Assembly (NCBI RefSeq): GCF_007993755.1
Contig: NZ_CP042467.1
Coordinates: 3,806,001 to 3,870,000 of the forward strand
Origin: Microvenator marinus
Lineage (GTDB): Bacteria > Myxococcota_A > Bradymonadia > Bradymonadales > Bradymonadaceae
Direction: 5' to 3'
Length of the DNA: 64,000 nt
Shown: positions 54,704 through 63,717 of the stretch, piece after piece
How the letters are laid out: every line of letters starts with the position of its first letter
Numbering within the stretch: the first letter of the stretch is position 1
Notes under the pieces: generated by a model
Database searches by the model: none
Told to the model about the DNA's origin: nothing
What the model saw: the letters and a program-made list of their open reading frames with translations, nothing else
Made by a program: the position numbers and the translations under genes

Positions 54704-56332
54704 TTAGTTACAAAGCTGTTGCACGCTTGTGGTGGTGCGTGTTCCCGGGCAATTTGGTCCACTCCCGCTATACGAACAAGAAGTGTATTGAGCACTAACA
54801 CCACAGGCGGGGGAAGTGCTACCTGTCCATCCGCTTTCGGGGTTTTGAAGGTTGAGCGGAGGTATGCAGCGGTTGTTTAAGGGGAGCGAAAATCCAGGCG
54901 AGCAGGGAGCATTGGGGTTAACGTTCGTATTTGTAAGAATCTTATCTACGCTTCCGTTGCAGTTGAAGTCCCGTGAGTTGGTTCCATTGGCTGGGTCGTT
55001 CATCAATCCCGTAAATCCTGTGGTTTGTCCCGGAAATGCTCTATCGTCGAACGGGCCACAATCAATATTGGACCCGCCAGGCGCAAGTGTAATCCAGACG
55101 GAGTTGTTATTCGCGCAAACTATCTCGGCCGTCTGATTGTCTGGGGTGCCGCATACATTGGTCGTCGCAGCGTTTGAGCCAGCAAAGCCATCACCGTCGC
55201 AATCGGCATAATACGTTGTCGCGTCTGTAGCGTCTTCGTCGATATCGCCATCACAATCATTGTCGATATTATCGCAAACTTCATCGGAGGACGGATTGAT
55301 AGCAGGGTCCGTGTCGTTGCAGTCGTTTCCTCCCTGCGGACATACTGTCGGTGCACCGAGTACCGTAAAGCTGGCGTCGCAATAGCCGTCAGAGTCATCA
55401 TTACAGCCCTCGTCGGTTTGACCATCACAATCATTGTCCTGATTGTCACAAGTGTTTTCTATGGTCTGAGGTGGGGTGCCCGCAACCGCGTTGCACACGG
55501 CAGCTCCTTGAATGCAGATGATAGCGCCGCCGCGTGAACAAACGCCAACGCCTGCACTGCACGTGCTACCTACCCCAAAACCCTCGTCAATTGCGCCATC
55601 GCAATCATTGTCGAGACCGTCGCAAGTTTCGGTTTCTGGCATCCCCGGAAGTACACTACATTCCGTAAGCGTCCCGTCAGCAGAACATACGATGGTGCCC
55701 GTATTCTCGCATGTGCCCGTACCGACAGTGCACTCATCTCCGAGGTCCTCGAAGTCCTCGTCAATCTCCCCATCACAATCATCATCCATAGCGTTGCAGA
55801 GCTCGGCACCGCCTGGCGTTCCGGCGACCGCGTTACACGCGGCGGTTCCGTCTGGTGTACAAGCCACCACTCCGTCGTTGGCGCACGCTCCTTCTCCAGC
55901 CGAACAAGCGTCGCCTAGGGTTTCGAAGTCTTCGTCGGTTTCGCCATCGCAATCGTTGTCGATGCCGTCACAAATCTCGTCCTGTGGTGCCAGCCCGGGA
56001 GGTGCATCACACTCCACGTTGACTTGATCCTCGGCGCAAACGTACACGCCCTCTACGGCGCAAGCCCCGAGACCATCACCACAGCTTTCGCCCAATTCAG
56101 CGAAAGCTTCATCAGTCTCACCATCGCAATCGTTATCGATGCCATCACAAAGCTCGACGCCACCGGCAGAGGGGACGCACTCACCTGTGGTGTTGCCTGT
56201 TGTGTTCCCAGTGGTGTTTTGGGTGGTATTGCCCGTGGTGCCATTGGTGGTCGACGTCGTAGTGCCGACGCTATTGGTCTTCACCACAAGCCAATCCAAG
56301 TGCGGCAAATAGTATCAATAGTGTTTTTTCAT
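54704..56332 (-). pseudogene. MopE-type repeat lipoprotein with frameshifted signal peptide
   Basis: The mature part is a normal gene: Thr/Asn linker (TTGNTTQNTTGNTTG), then six 'CDxxDNDCDGxxDE' metal-binding motifs, an NDCNDTDPAINP segment and a C-terminal domain like that of its neighbour. The expected start, ATG at 56332 with GGGG upstream, leads after MKKHY to a TGA. A frame shifted by one after a run of six A reads TLLILFAALGLACGEDQ, a perfect lipoprotein signal with lipobox GLAC, then a TAG at 56273-56271; the mature frame begins further on. Two compensating indels, or a sequencing error in the A-run plus one more, are needed to join them. The open frame from TTG 56308 lacks a signal. 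Confidence 0.75.
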
Positions 56333-56343
56333 TTTGGATCCCC

Positions 56344-57993
56344 TTATCTACAAGTTTGTGTTTCGTTTCTGGTTTCACGCACACCGACACACACTCCGTT
56401 CTGCACCGTTCCGTAAGTGCAAGTGGTGAAGGCTGCCGAGATGCCGCATGCTGGTGCAGTTGATCCAGTCCATCCCTCCCATGGCGTGCCCCCATTATCG
56501 CGTGGTGGTTTGCAAGCCCCACCAAAAAGTAAAGTACCGTTTGGGCAGCTCGGAGAAGGCGACACATTGATTGTTGTGTAGCGCTGAGTATGGACGCCAT
56601 CACAATTGTAGTCATAGGACAGCCGTTGAATAATATTGTTGATCGGCGTTGCAAAGTAGCTATACTGATTGGGGTGCGCATTGGCGTTGCTTGAGCGACA
56701 ATCTATGCTGTCTCCGTCAAGTGGGGCCCTATCAGTCCAAGATGCGCTACTGAGATTGCATGCAGCCACGGCTATCGAATCCGCAGGGGGCATACACGCA
56801 TCACGTGATGCAACGGTATCGGCCGCATAATCATCACCATCACAGTCTAGATAAAAGGTGGATGCATCTGTCGCATCCTGATCCACCCCGTTGGAACAGT
56901 CGTTGTCTACGCCGTCACAAACCTCAACGGCACCCGGGTTGATGCTGGCGTCCGTGTCATCGCAATCGTTGCCACCTGCTGGGCAAACGGTTGGATTGCC
57001 AACTCGATGCATCCCAGCATCACAATAGTTGTCATTGTCGTCATCACACCCCTCATCAACCGCGCCGTCGCAGTCATTGTCGAGGTTATCGCACGACAAT
57101 TCTGGGTTTTGAGGGGGATTTCCAGCTACGGCATCACACATGGCCTCTCCGGCCCCGTCACAGACGATGCTTCCCGTTTGGCGGCACACACCCATGCCGG
57201 CTGCACAGGAGGTGCCCACGTTGAAGCCCTCGTCGGTATCTCCGTCGCAGTCGTTATCGATGCCATCGCAGATTTCGTCGGTTGGAGTTCCTTCAACGGC
57301 GCCGCAAACAACCCCGGAGCCGTCCATCGCACACACTTGAATACCGCTTGCTGCGCACGCACCCACGCCCACTTCGCACGCATCACCGATGCCCACAAAG
57401 CCTTCGTCGATCTCGCCGTCGCAATCGTCGTCCATATCGTTGCAGAGCTCGGCTCCACCAGGTGTGCCTGCAACCGCGTTACAAGCGGCGGTGCCGTCCG
57501 CTTGACACACCACGGTACCGCTGTTTGAACATGCGCCGTCGCCCGCGGTGCATGCGTCCCCAAGGGTTTCAAAGTCCTCGTCCACTTCGCCATCACAATC
57601 GTTGTCGATCTCGTCGCAGACTTCATCTGAGGGCTCACCCGCAACCGCGTCACACACGGTATCCAGTTGATCCTCAGCACAGACTTTCACGCCTTCAACT
57701 GCGCATGCCCCAAGGCCCGATTCGCATGCTTCGCCTAAATCAGGGAAGTCTTCGTCCACCTCGCCGTCGCAATCGTTATCGATGCCATCGCAGAGTTCGA
57801 CCCCACCCGCGCTCGGCACACACTCGCCGGACGTGCCTCCGGTGTTTCCGGTAGTCATCCCGTTGTTGGATTCCCCGTTGTTGGATTCCCCGTTGTTGTC
57901 ATTATTCCTCGGATTCGGATCCACAGAAGGTGAGCTATCTTCACCACACGACCACGCGAAAACCGCCAAAACACATACTAACCACTTTTTCAT
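56344..57993 (-). CDS. MopE-type repeat lipoprotein
   Basis: 549 residues from ATG 57993. The lipobox is AWSC, then a polar linker (DPNPRNNDNNGESNNGESNN) with 15-bp DNA repeats. Six repeats with the pattern C-D-x-x-D-N-D-C-D-G-x-x-D-E follow (Pfam-type 'putative metal-binding motif', as in Methylococcus MopE, though those repeats resemble Ca-binding loops). A C-terminal domain (SCPNGTLLFGGACKPP, GWTGSTAPACGISAAFTTCT) matches the neighbour gene. It is probably a Ca-stabilised stalk on the cell surface. Confidence 0.88.
   Translation of the reverse strand: MKKWLVCVLAVFAWSCGEDSSPSVDPNPRNNDNNGESNNGESNNGMTTGNTGGTSGECVPSAGGVELCDGIDNDCDGEVDEDFPDLGEACESGLGACAVEGVKVCAEDQLDTVCDAVAGEPSDEVCDEIDNDCDGEVDEDFETLGDACTAGDGACSNSGTVVCQADGTAACNAVAGTPGGAELCNDMDDDCDGEIDEGFVGIGDACEVGVGACAASGIQVCAMDGSGVVCGAVEGTPTDEICDGIDNDCDGDTDEGFNVGTSCAAGMGVCRQTGSIVCDGAGEAMCDAVAGNPPQNPELSCDNLDNDCDGAVDEGCDDDNDNYCDAGMHRVGNPTVCPAGGNDCDDTDASINPGAVEVCDGVDNDCSNGVDQDATDASTFYLDCDGDDYAADTVASRDACMPPADSIAVAACNLSSASWTDRAPLDGDSIDCRSSNANAHPNQYSYFATPINNIIQRLSYDYNCDGVHTQRYTTINVSPSPSCPNGTLLFGGACKPPRDNGGTPWEGWTGSTAPACGISAAFTTCTYGTVQNGVCVGVRETRNETQTCR
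57861..57899 (-). repeat. 15-bp tandem repeat in MopE linker
   Basis: Units of CGTTGTTGGATTCCC repeated two and a half times, encoding GESNN repeats in the Asn-rich linker. Confidence 0.8.
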
Positions 57994-58185
57994 CTTCTTC
58001 CCCACGTCTAAGCGCACCAATGCGCAAAAAATCCAAAAATTCAAACCCCCTGTGGATGAGGGAAAATGCTTGGTTGCGTATTAGTTTCCCCCACCAGAAT
58101 TGCGGGTCATCAAATTGTGAACCTAAAGAAAACCTGAAAAGTCGCGGCGAGTCAAGTCACTTTTTTGGCGGTGCCGAAAATGGCG

Positions 58186-60096
58186 TCAGTAGAGGTAGAC
58201 GGCACCACTATTTTCCTGCGTGTTGTCGGTCAGGTCGCCCCCAAAACCACGGCTGCCGCCGTCTTCGTAACGTGCGCCAACCGCAAGGGTCTGGCCGTCA
58301 TCACTAAGCGCAAGGCTGTTTCCGAACTCGTCATTAGCATCGGAGTTCGAACCCTTAATATAGGCAGTTTGCACCCACTCATCCCCGCCGCGTTTGAACA
58401 CGTAGACGGCGCCGCTGTCTTCCAATGTGTTGTTTGACTCGTCGCCACCAAAGCCTTTGCCCACGCCGTCTTCCTGGGTACTGCCAACGGCCAAAGTACT
58501 GCCGTCAGCCGATAGTTCTACACGAAATCCAAACTCGTCGTTTTCATCCAGATTCGAGGACTTGATGTACGCCTCTTGGACCCACGTGCCTTGATTTCGG
58601 CCAAAGATATAAACGGCGCCACTCCCGGAAACACTATTGTTCGGAGCATCTTCTCCTTTGGCCCCTACAGCCAAAGTATCCCCGGTTTGCGAAAGCGCGA
58701 CGGCTGAGCCGAACGCATCATTCGCCTCTACGTTTGACGCCTTGATATACGCCGCTTGGGTCCAGATTCCGCCCCCTTCGTTGAACACATAGACAGCACC
58801 GCTACCTTGCGCGGAGTTGTCGCTCTGATCCCCATTGATGCCCGAGCCGCCATCTTCAAACTCAGCTCCGACCGCGATGGTTTTCCCGTCACCAGAAATC
58901 GCCAGCGCCAGCCCGAATCGATCACCACTCGCCTGGTTGCTCGCCGTCAGACGACCTGCCGGTGACCACTGACTTCCCTGCCGTGAGAAGACGTAGGCTG
59001 CGCCGAACTGCAGCGCCCCTGAGATGCTCCCTTCAAAAGGCGCACCAGCAACGAGGGTGTTCCCGTCGTCCGAGAGCGCAAGACTAGCTCCGAACTGCTG
59101 CTGTGCCTCGGTGTTGTCGGACTTCAGGTAGGCCTCATTGGACCAGAAATTTCCGGTTCGTGAAAACACGTAGACCGCCCCGCTCGCAAACTCCGAGTTG
59201 TCAGATTGATTGCCGTTCACACCCGTGGCGGCACTCTTCTCTACGGGGGCTCCCACGGCCAGGGTATTGCCGTCTTCTGAAAGCGCGACTCTCGCGCCGA
59301 ACCTATCGTTGGCATCCGCATTAGGCGCCTTGATGTACGCCTGCTGAGTCCACACACCGTCATTACGAACAAACACGTATACGGCGCCGCTTGCGGCTTC
59401 GGAGTTGTCAGCCTGGTCACCGTTGATCGTTCTCGAAGCGCTGTCTTCGCCGTCGGCCCCAACGGCCAGTGTGTTCCCGTCACCCGATAGAGCCACCACG
59501 TTGAAGACATCCAGGGACTCAGAGTTGGACGACTTTACGTAGCCGATCGCGTCGTTCAACACCGGGTTCGCCTCGACCACGTTGCCCGGCGCACAGCCGT
59601 CCGAGTTACACGCGTCGAGTCGGTATTGCGCATTGAGTACGTCCGGCAAGAAGACCTGAAGGTCGTACGCGGTCTCCGCCTCCCCAATCGTGGCAGCCTC
59701 GCTGAAGTCCGCGGCACCGTCGCGCTTTTCCTGAAGCACATACTCCATAGCGCCCGCAACGGGCTCCCACTCGAAGCTCAAAGTCTTGATTTTGGTGGCG
59801 GAGATCGTCACCTCCGGTGCCTCGGGCAGGCACATCACGTCCTCGTCCACCTGGCCGTCACAATCGTTATCCACGCCATCACAGATCTCTGGGCTTGGCG
59901 TACACACAGGTGTTGTGTTGTTATTGGAGTTATTAGAGTTGTTAGAGTTGTTAGAGTTTCCGCCGTTATTGGAGATATTATTAGAGTCTCCATTATTCGA
60001 CGCATTATTTGAGTTGTTGGCGTCAACCACCGGTTCCGAAGAGTCACCACACGATAGTGCAAGACCCGCAACTACAAAAAACAACATCTTTTTCAT
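58186..60096 (-). CDS. FG-GAP beta-propeller lipoprotein
   Basis: 636 residues from ATG 60096 with lipobox LALSC. An Asn/Ser-rich linker of 9-bp DNA repeats is followed by one MopE motif (CDGVDNDCDGQVDED), a fibronectin-III-like domain (TLSFEWEPVAGAMEYVLQEK), and seven FG-GAP-like repeats, each about 60-65 residues and bearing a block like 'FGxxVALSxDGNTLAVGA' and 'SGAVYVFxR'. This is the integrin-alpha-type seven-bladed propeller. It may bind ligands on the cell surface. Confidence 0.88.
   Translation of the reverse strand: MKKMLFFVVAGLALSCGDSSEPVVDANNSNNASNNGDSNNISNNGGNSNNSNNSNNSNNNTTPVCTPSPEICDGVDNDCDGQVDEDVMCLPEAPEVTISATKIKTLSFEWEPVAGAMEYVLQEKRDGAADFSEAATIGEAETAYDLQVFLPDVLNAQYRLDACNSDGCAPGNVVEANPVLNDAIGYVKSSNSESLDVFNVVALSGDGNTLAVGADGEDSASRTINGDQADNSEAASGAVYVFVRNDGVWTQQAYIKAPNADANDRFGARVALSEDGNTLAVGAPVEKSAATGVNGNQSDNSEFASGAVYVFSRTGNFWSNEAYLKSDNTEAQQQFGASLALSDDGNTLVAGAPFEGSISGALQFGAAYVFSRQGSQWSPAGRLTASNQASGDRFGLALAISGDGKTIAVGAEFEDGGSGINGDQSDNSAQGSGAVYVFNEGGGIWTQAAYIKASNVEANDAFGSAVALSQTGDTLAVGAKGEDAPNNSVSGSGAVYIFGRNQGTWVQEAYIKSSNLDENDEFGFRVELSADGSTLAVGSTQEDGVGKGFGGDESNNTLEDSGAVYVFKRGGDEWVQTAYIKGSNSDANDEFGNSLALSDDGQTLAVGARYEDGGSRGFGGDLTDNTQENSGAVYLY
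59921..59956 (-). repeat. 9-bp tandem repeat in FG-GAP linker
   Basis: Four units of TTATTGGAG / TTGTTAGAG encoding Ser-Asn-Asn repeats. Length variation would be in frame. Confidence 0.8.
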
Positions 60097-60213
60097 GTAC
60101 TTCCCGTTCTCTATGCGTAAAATTGGATGACGGCCACAGATCATCGTTCCGAAAGCTTTTCCCGTTCCTGACTATGATCGCACATATAAACGGACCCTAA
60201 CGTGTAGGTTAAA

Positions 60214-63066
60214 ATGAGTTCAACCCAAAAATGGCAGATTCTAGGTGAGGAGGTCGTGGCATCTGAGTCGAGCCCTCCCGCACCCGGTGGCTGGCCTCTC
60301 AACTATGTGCTGGCGTTCGACCAAGAACGCGGCGCTCTCGTGTACGTCCGCGAACCCGAGCACCACCAGTTTGGTGAGGCTTGGCATCTTACCAGCAACG
60401 GTACCTGGATTCAGGATCACGAAGCCATTCAGGCAAGCGCGGACCAGTTTTGGACGGGTCACTACGACTCAAAACGAAAGGGCGTCGTGTGTTGGACTAT
60501 CGAGCGTCAGGCGCGAAACGAGTACCGAATTGCGGGGCTCCTCATCACCGCCGACGGAATCTCGAAGATTGAGACACAAGGCATATTGCCCGTCGATCCT
60601 GAGGCGCTCTCGAGCGACTCGAAAATGATCTTCGCCTTCGACCCGGTGAAAGAGCAGAACCTTGCCATTACTCCCTATTCCGTGTGGTTTCTCGACGACT
60701 CGAACACGTGGCAGAAGCTCGCAGACTTGGGCCCCGAGTTCCCGAAAGAATGGCACAACAACGAAGGCGCGCGTGCCGTTTGGGATTTCGAGGGCAACCG
60801 ATTGATCATCGGCGTTGTAGACGGAGAGGAGTACGAAGGAAGGCTCTTTGCGTTCGACGGAAAGGAGCTCGTTTCGCTAGAAGACGGTCTCTCCGAGGTG
60901 GAGCTCTACACGGACAATTCGACCTTCGTCCTTGCGTCTTGCGAAGGCGAGGGAGTGCTTCTGGTTATGGGCGCCCCTCAGGGTACCTTCCGACTCGAAG
61001 GCGATACCTGGAAGCCCTTGGCTACCCCGGTCAGCGAAGTCCGCCGCTCAAATGCTCTTCGTTCGGCCTTCGATTTGCGTGACCACTCCCTTTGGCTGGG
61101 GCCTGGCCCTTATGAGCTCACGCCCGGAGCCTATGCGAAGAATCAGGAGTTCTTCTACCAACGCTCAAAGGCCGGCGAGTGGAGGGTGTTGGGGCATATC
61201 GTTCAACCGAGCCCAACCGAATGGTACGGGGGCGTGGCCTTGGCAGGCAAAGAGGGCTCTCTTTGGATCGCATCTACGCGCTATCCACTGGGGCTTCGAA
61301 TCGTGGACGAAGACGGATGGCGCGAAGTTGTTGGTGAGGGCAGCGCAAACACCGAAGGTTACGTAGTGAGGCTCGCTCGAGACGGTGCCGGTACCATCCA
61401 CGCCTTCGCCCGCAACGGAGCCGTCTTCAGGTTTGAAGGGGATTGGCATTCGGTCGTCGGTCCGGACGAAGCCACATTTGGCGTGCGCGAAGACTTTCTG
61501 GTCCATTGGGACGTGGCGAATCGTCGGTTTGTGGCGTGGGGAGGAACCGTCAAGAATCGCGCGTCGAATCACACGTTTTATCTCCTTGATTCAGGATGGA
61601 CTAAAGAGAAGAAGTCCTCGCCCAAACCAAGTGACGCACGCCATAAAGAGATGTTCCTGCGCCCAAAGATGGTCTTCGACCCGGTGCAAGGCGCGCTCGT
61701 GAGGTTTGGATTCGATGATGTTTCGGTCCTCACCGACGGAGTTTGGGTTCCTCACGTACCCGAGGGCTGGGAACAAGCGCGCTCTATTGACGCGCCGTTA
61801 GCCGCCGTGGACCCCGAAACCGGAGAAATCCTACTCGTGGACCTCTATGCACGGTCGATCTACCGATTCAACTACGACAAGGTTGAGAAGCTCGGGGAGA
61901 TAGAAAACCATGAGTTTTCGCTCGATCCCATGGAGGTCGGCACCTATGCGGCGGTCCCCCACTTTGTCCGGCGCCGCCTCTACGCCTACGACCAGGACAC
62001 ACGGGCGATCCTCGGCCAATGCGACAAAGACGAAGCCGCGCGTTTCAAGCTCCCACTTTCGGCAGCCTTCGAAGCAGCCGCAGCCCTCGGGCCGCGCAAA
62101 GCCTTCGCGGCATCTCATAACCCCGAGGAGAAGAAGGCCGACGCGGAGTTCGGGTCTAGTGTGAGGCTCTATTGCGCGGATAAGAGCGCCAAATTCTGGT
62201 TCGGGGACGTCTCGGGCGCAACGGTGGTAACGCGATGGGGGTCAGTCTACGATTGGGGGCTTCGGCTTGGACGCGGCACGGATAGCTCCAAGACCGAAGA
62301 GCTAGCCGACGCCAAGGCAGCCCAGAAGAAACTCGCCAAAGAGGCCGCCTCCAAACAGAAAAAGTCCTACATCGGCGCCGCAGAGCTCGACGATGACGCG
62401 ATTAAGGCGCTCTTTACTCAAGACATCATTGTGATGAGTTTGGGTGACGAAGCCGGAAAGTACGATTACGACTACCTCGGCGGTACCCCAAGAGGCTCAG
62501 TTGGAAAAGAGTGGCCAAAGAGAGACGGGCAGCCGCTGGGGCACCTCCTCTCCGTGAGCGTTCCGGACGGGAAAAAGGTTGGCGGAGTGTCGGTCTTTGC
62601 GCCAACAAACGACCTCGCCATGGAAGAGGAAGAACTCGTGGCGGTTATCCGAAGCTCCTCGCAAATGGGGAAGGACCAGGGGCCACGCCCAGGTGATGTG
62701 ACCGTGATCGAGCCTCGTGTTCTGGCCGCCGAGGTCAACGGCTTTCAAATCGATGAGTCACGCACTAGGCCTTTTGAGGAGGCCGACCCCGCTTTCGCTC
62801 AGAGACTGGAGACTTTTCACGAATCCCTCGGCAGTGAAGAGAAGCCTTGGACGCGATGGAGTGGCACCCCGCAGTGGGTACAACACGACGAGTGGCCCGT
62901 TGATGATGATGGTGTGCCTTGGAAGTTCGTGGCCCAAATCGACTTCGACTCGATCGCTCAAGATTTCATCAAAAATGCGTGGCCTGAAGCTTCACTTTTT
63001 GGCGTGTTGTATGTTTTCATCAACCCCGCCGAGACCGAGGCGACCGCGTTCTGGCAGTACACGTGA
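60214..63066 (+). CDS. Large propeller-like protein with WGR-like and DUF1963 domains
   Basis: 950 residues, no signal peptide. The first 620 residues are beta-rich repeats with aromatic turns (e.g. GALVYVREPEHHQFGEAWHL, LWLGPGPYELTPGAYAKNQE), like a propeller or kelch protein. A WGR-like domain follows near 650 (KFWFGDVSGATVVTRWGSVY). The end has DUF1963/YwqG features: YLGGTPRGSVGKEWPKRDGQ, FVAQIDFDSIAQDF and LYVFINPAETEATAFWQYT. The first residues MSSTQKW are repeated in the next gene. It may be a polymorphic-toxin-like or stress protein; function unknown. Confidence 0.7.
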   Translation: MSSTQKWQILGEEVVASESSPPAPGGWPLNYVLAFDQERGALVYVREPEHHQFGEAWHLTSNGTWIQDHEAIQASADQFWTGHYDSKRKGVVCWTIERQARNEYRIAGLLITADGISKIETQGILPVDPEALSSDSKMIFAFDPVKEQNLAITPYSVWFLDDSNTWQKLADLGPEFPKEWHNNEGARAVWDFEGNRLIIGVVDGEEYEGRLFAFDGKELVSLEDGLSEVELYTDNSTFVLASCEGEGVLLVMGAPQGTFRLEGDTWKPLATPVSEVRRSNALRSAFDLRDHSLWLGPGPYELTPGAYAKNQEFFYQRSKAGEWRVLGHIVQPSPTEWYGGVALAGKEGSLWIASTRYPLGLRIVDEDGWREVVGEGSANTEGYVVRLARDGAGTIHAFARNGAVFRFEGDWHSVVGPDEATFGVREDFLVHWDVANRRFVAWGGTVKNRASNHTFYLLDSGWTKEKKSSPKPSDARHKEMFLRPKMVFDPVQGALVRFGFDDVSVLTDGVWVPHVPEGWEQARSIDAPLAAVDPETGEILLVDLYARSIYRFNYDKVEKLGEIENHEFSLDPMEVGTYAAVPHFVRRRLYAYDQDTRAILGQCDKDEAARFKLPLSAAFEAAAALGPRKAFAASHNPEEKKADAEFGSSVRLYCADKSAKFWFGDVSGATVVTRWGSVYDWGLRLGRGTDSSKTEELADAKAAQKKLAKEAASKQKKSYIGAAELDDDAIKALFTQDIIVMSLGDEAGKYDYDYLGGTPRGSVGKEWPKRDGQPLGHLLSVSVPDGKKVGGVSVFAPTNDLAMEEEELVAVIRSSSQMGKDQGPRPGDVTVIEPRVLAAEVNGFQIDESRTRPFEEADPAFAQRLETFHESLGSEEKPWTRWSGTPQWVQHDEWPVDDDGVPWKFVAQIDFDSIAQDFIKNAWPEASLFGVLYVFINPAETEATAFWQYT

Positions 63067-63071
63067 AGGTT

Positions 63072-63713
63072 ATGAGTTCAACGCAAAAATGGTTGATTTT
63101 TGGCGCGGGAGGCCACGGAAAGGTGGTCGCCGACTTGATCCGCGCGGCGGGAATGGACGTGGCGGGGTTTGTGGATCAGTCGGGTGTAGGGCGGGTAGCG
63201 GAGCCCGGTGGGGCGGTCGTGGTGGGTCTGCAAGACGAGTTTCTGAGCGGCGGAAAACCCTCGAGCCTCCCAGCGACGGTCGCCATTGGCAACAACCGAG
63301 TCCGCCTTGAGCTCATTCAAAAACTCACCGAGCTCGGCTGGGAGCTACCCGCACTCATCCACCCCAAAGCCGTCATCAGCCAGTCAGCTACGATTGGACA
63401 CGGCTCGCATGTGATGGCAGGCGCGGTCATCAACGCCGCCTCCCAGATTGGCGAGGGTGTGATCATCAACACCAACGCCACCATCGAGCACGACGTCATC
63501 ATTGACTCCGGGGTCCATATCTCCCCGGGGGCCGTGCTCGCCGGCGAAGTAGAGGTGGGCCAGGGGGCGTGGGTAGGGGCGGGTGCCGTGGTTATCAACG
63601 GCGTTGAGATTGGCGCAAACGCTATCGTGGGCGCCGGCGCCGTGGTGATTAAGGATGTCCCCGCGGGCGCGACGGTGGTAGGAAACCCCTCGCGAGTTAT
63701 CAAAACCCAGTGA
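63072..63713 (+). CDS. Sugar O-acyltransferase (PglD/NeuD type)
   Basis: 213 residues. An N-terminal Rossmann-like part (LIFGAGGHGKVVADLIRAAG) is followed by left-handed beta-helix hexapeptide repeats (ISQSATIGHGSHVMAGAVIN, IGEGVIINTNATIEHDVIID with the catalytic His-type motif, GAVVIKDVPAGATVVGNPSR). Such proteins acetylate amino-sugars of surface glycans. ATG 63072 has AAGG upstream; GTG 63063 is an alternative. rfbC follows 4 bases later, so it belongs to a surface polysaccharide cluster. Confidence 0.92.
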   Translation: MSSTQKWLIFGAGGHGKVVADLIRAAGMDVAGFVDQSGVGRVAEPGGAVVVGLQDEFLSGGKPSSLPATVAIGNNRVRLELIQKLTELGWELPALIHPKAVISQSATIGHGSHVMAGAVINAASQIGEGVIINTNATIEHDVIIDSGVHISPGAVLAGEVEVGQGAWVGAGAVVINGVEIGANAIVGAGAVVIKDVPAGATVVGNPSRVIKTQ

Positions 63714-63717
63714 AGCC

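Noticed and set aside
57282-57854. Plus-strand Arg/Pro-rich ORF of 190 residues
   Set aside because: Antisense shadow of the MopE repeats; the repeat pattern comes from the coding strand.
54704-57993. Link between kynureninase and MopE repeats (MopE of Methylococcus binds copper through a kynurenine)
   Set aside because: That kynurenine is made by oxidation of a protein Trp, not by kynureninase, and the repeats here lack the surrounding copper site.
59921-59956. CRISPR-like short direct repeats
   Set aside because: Units are only 9-18 bases without spacers and lie inside coding linkers; no cas genes nearby.
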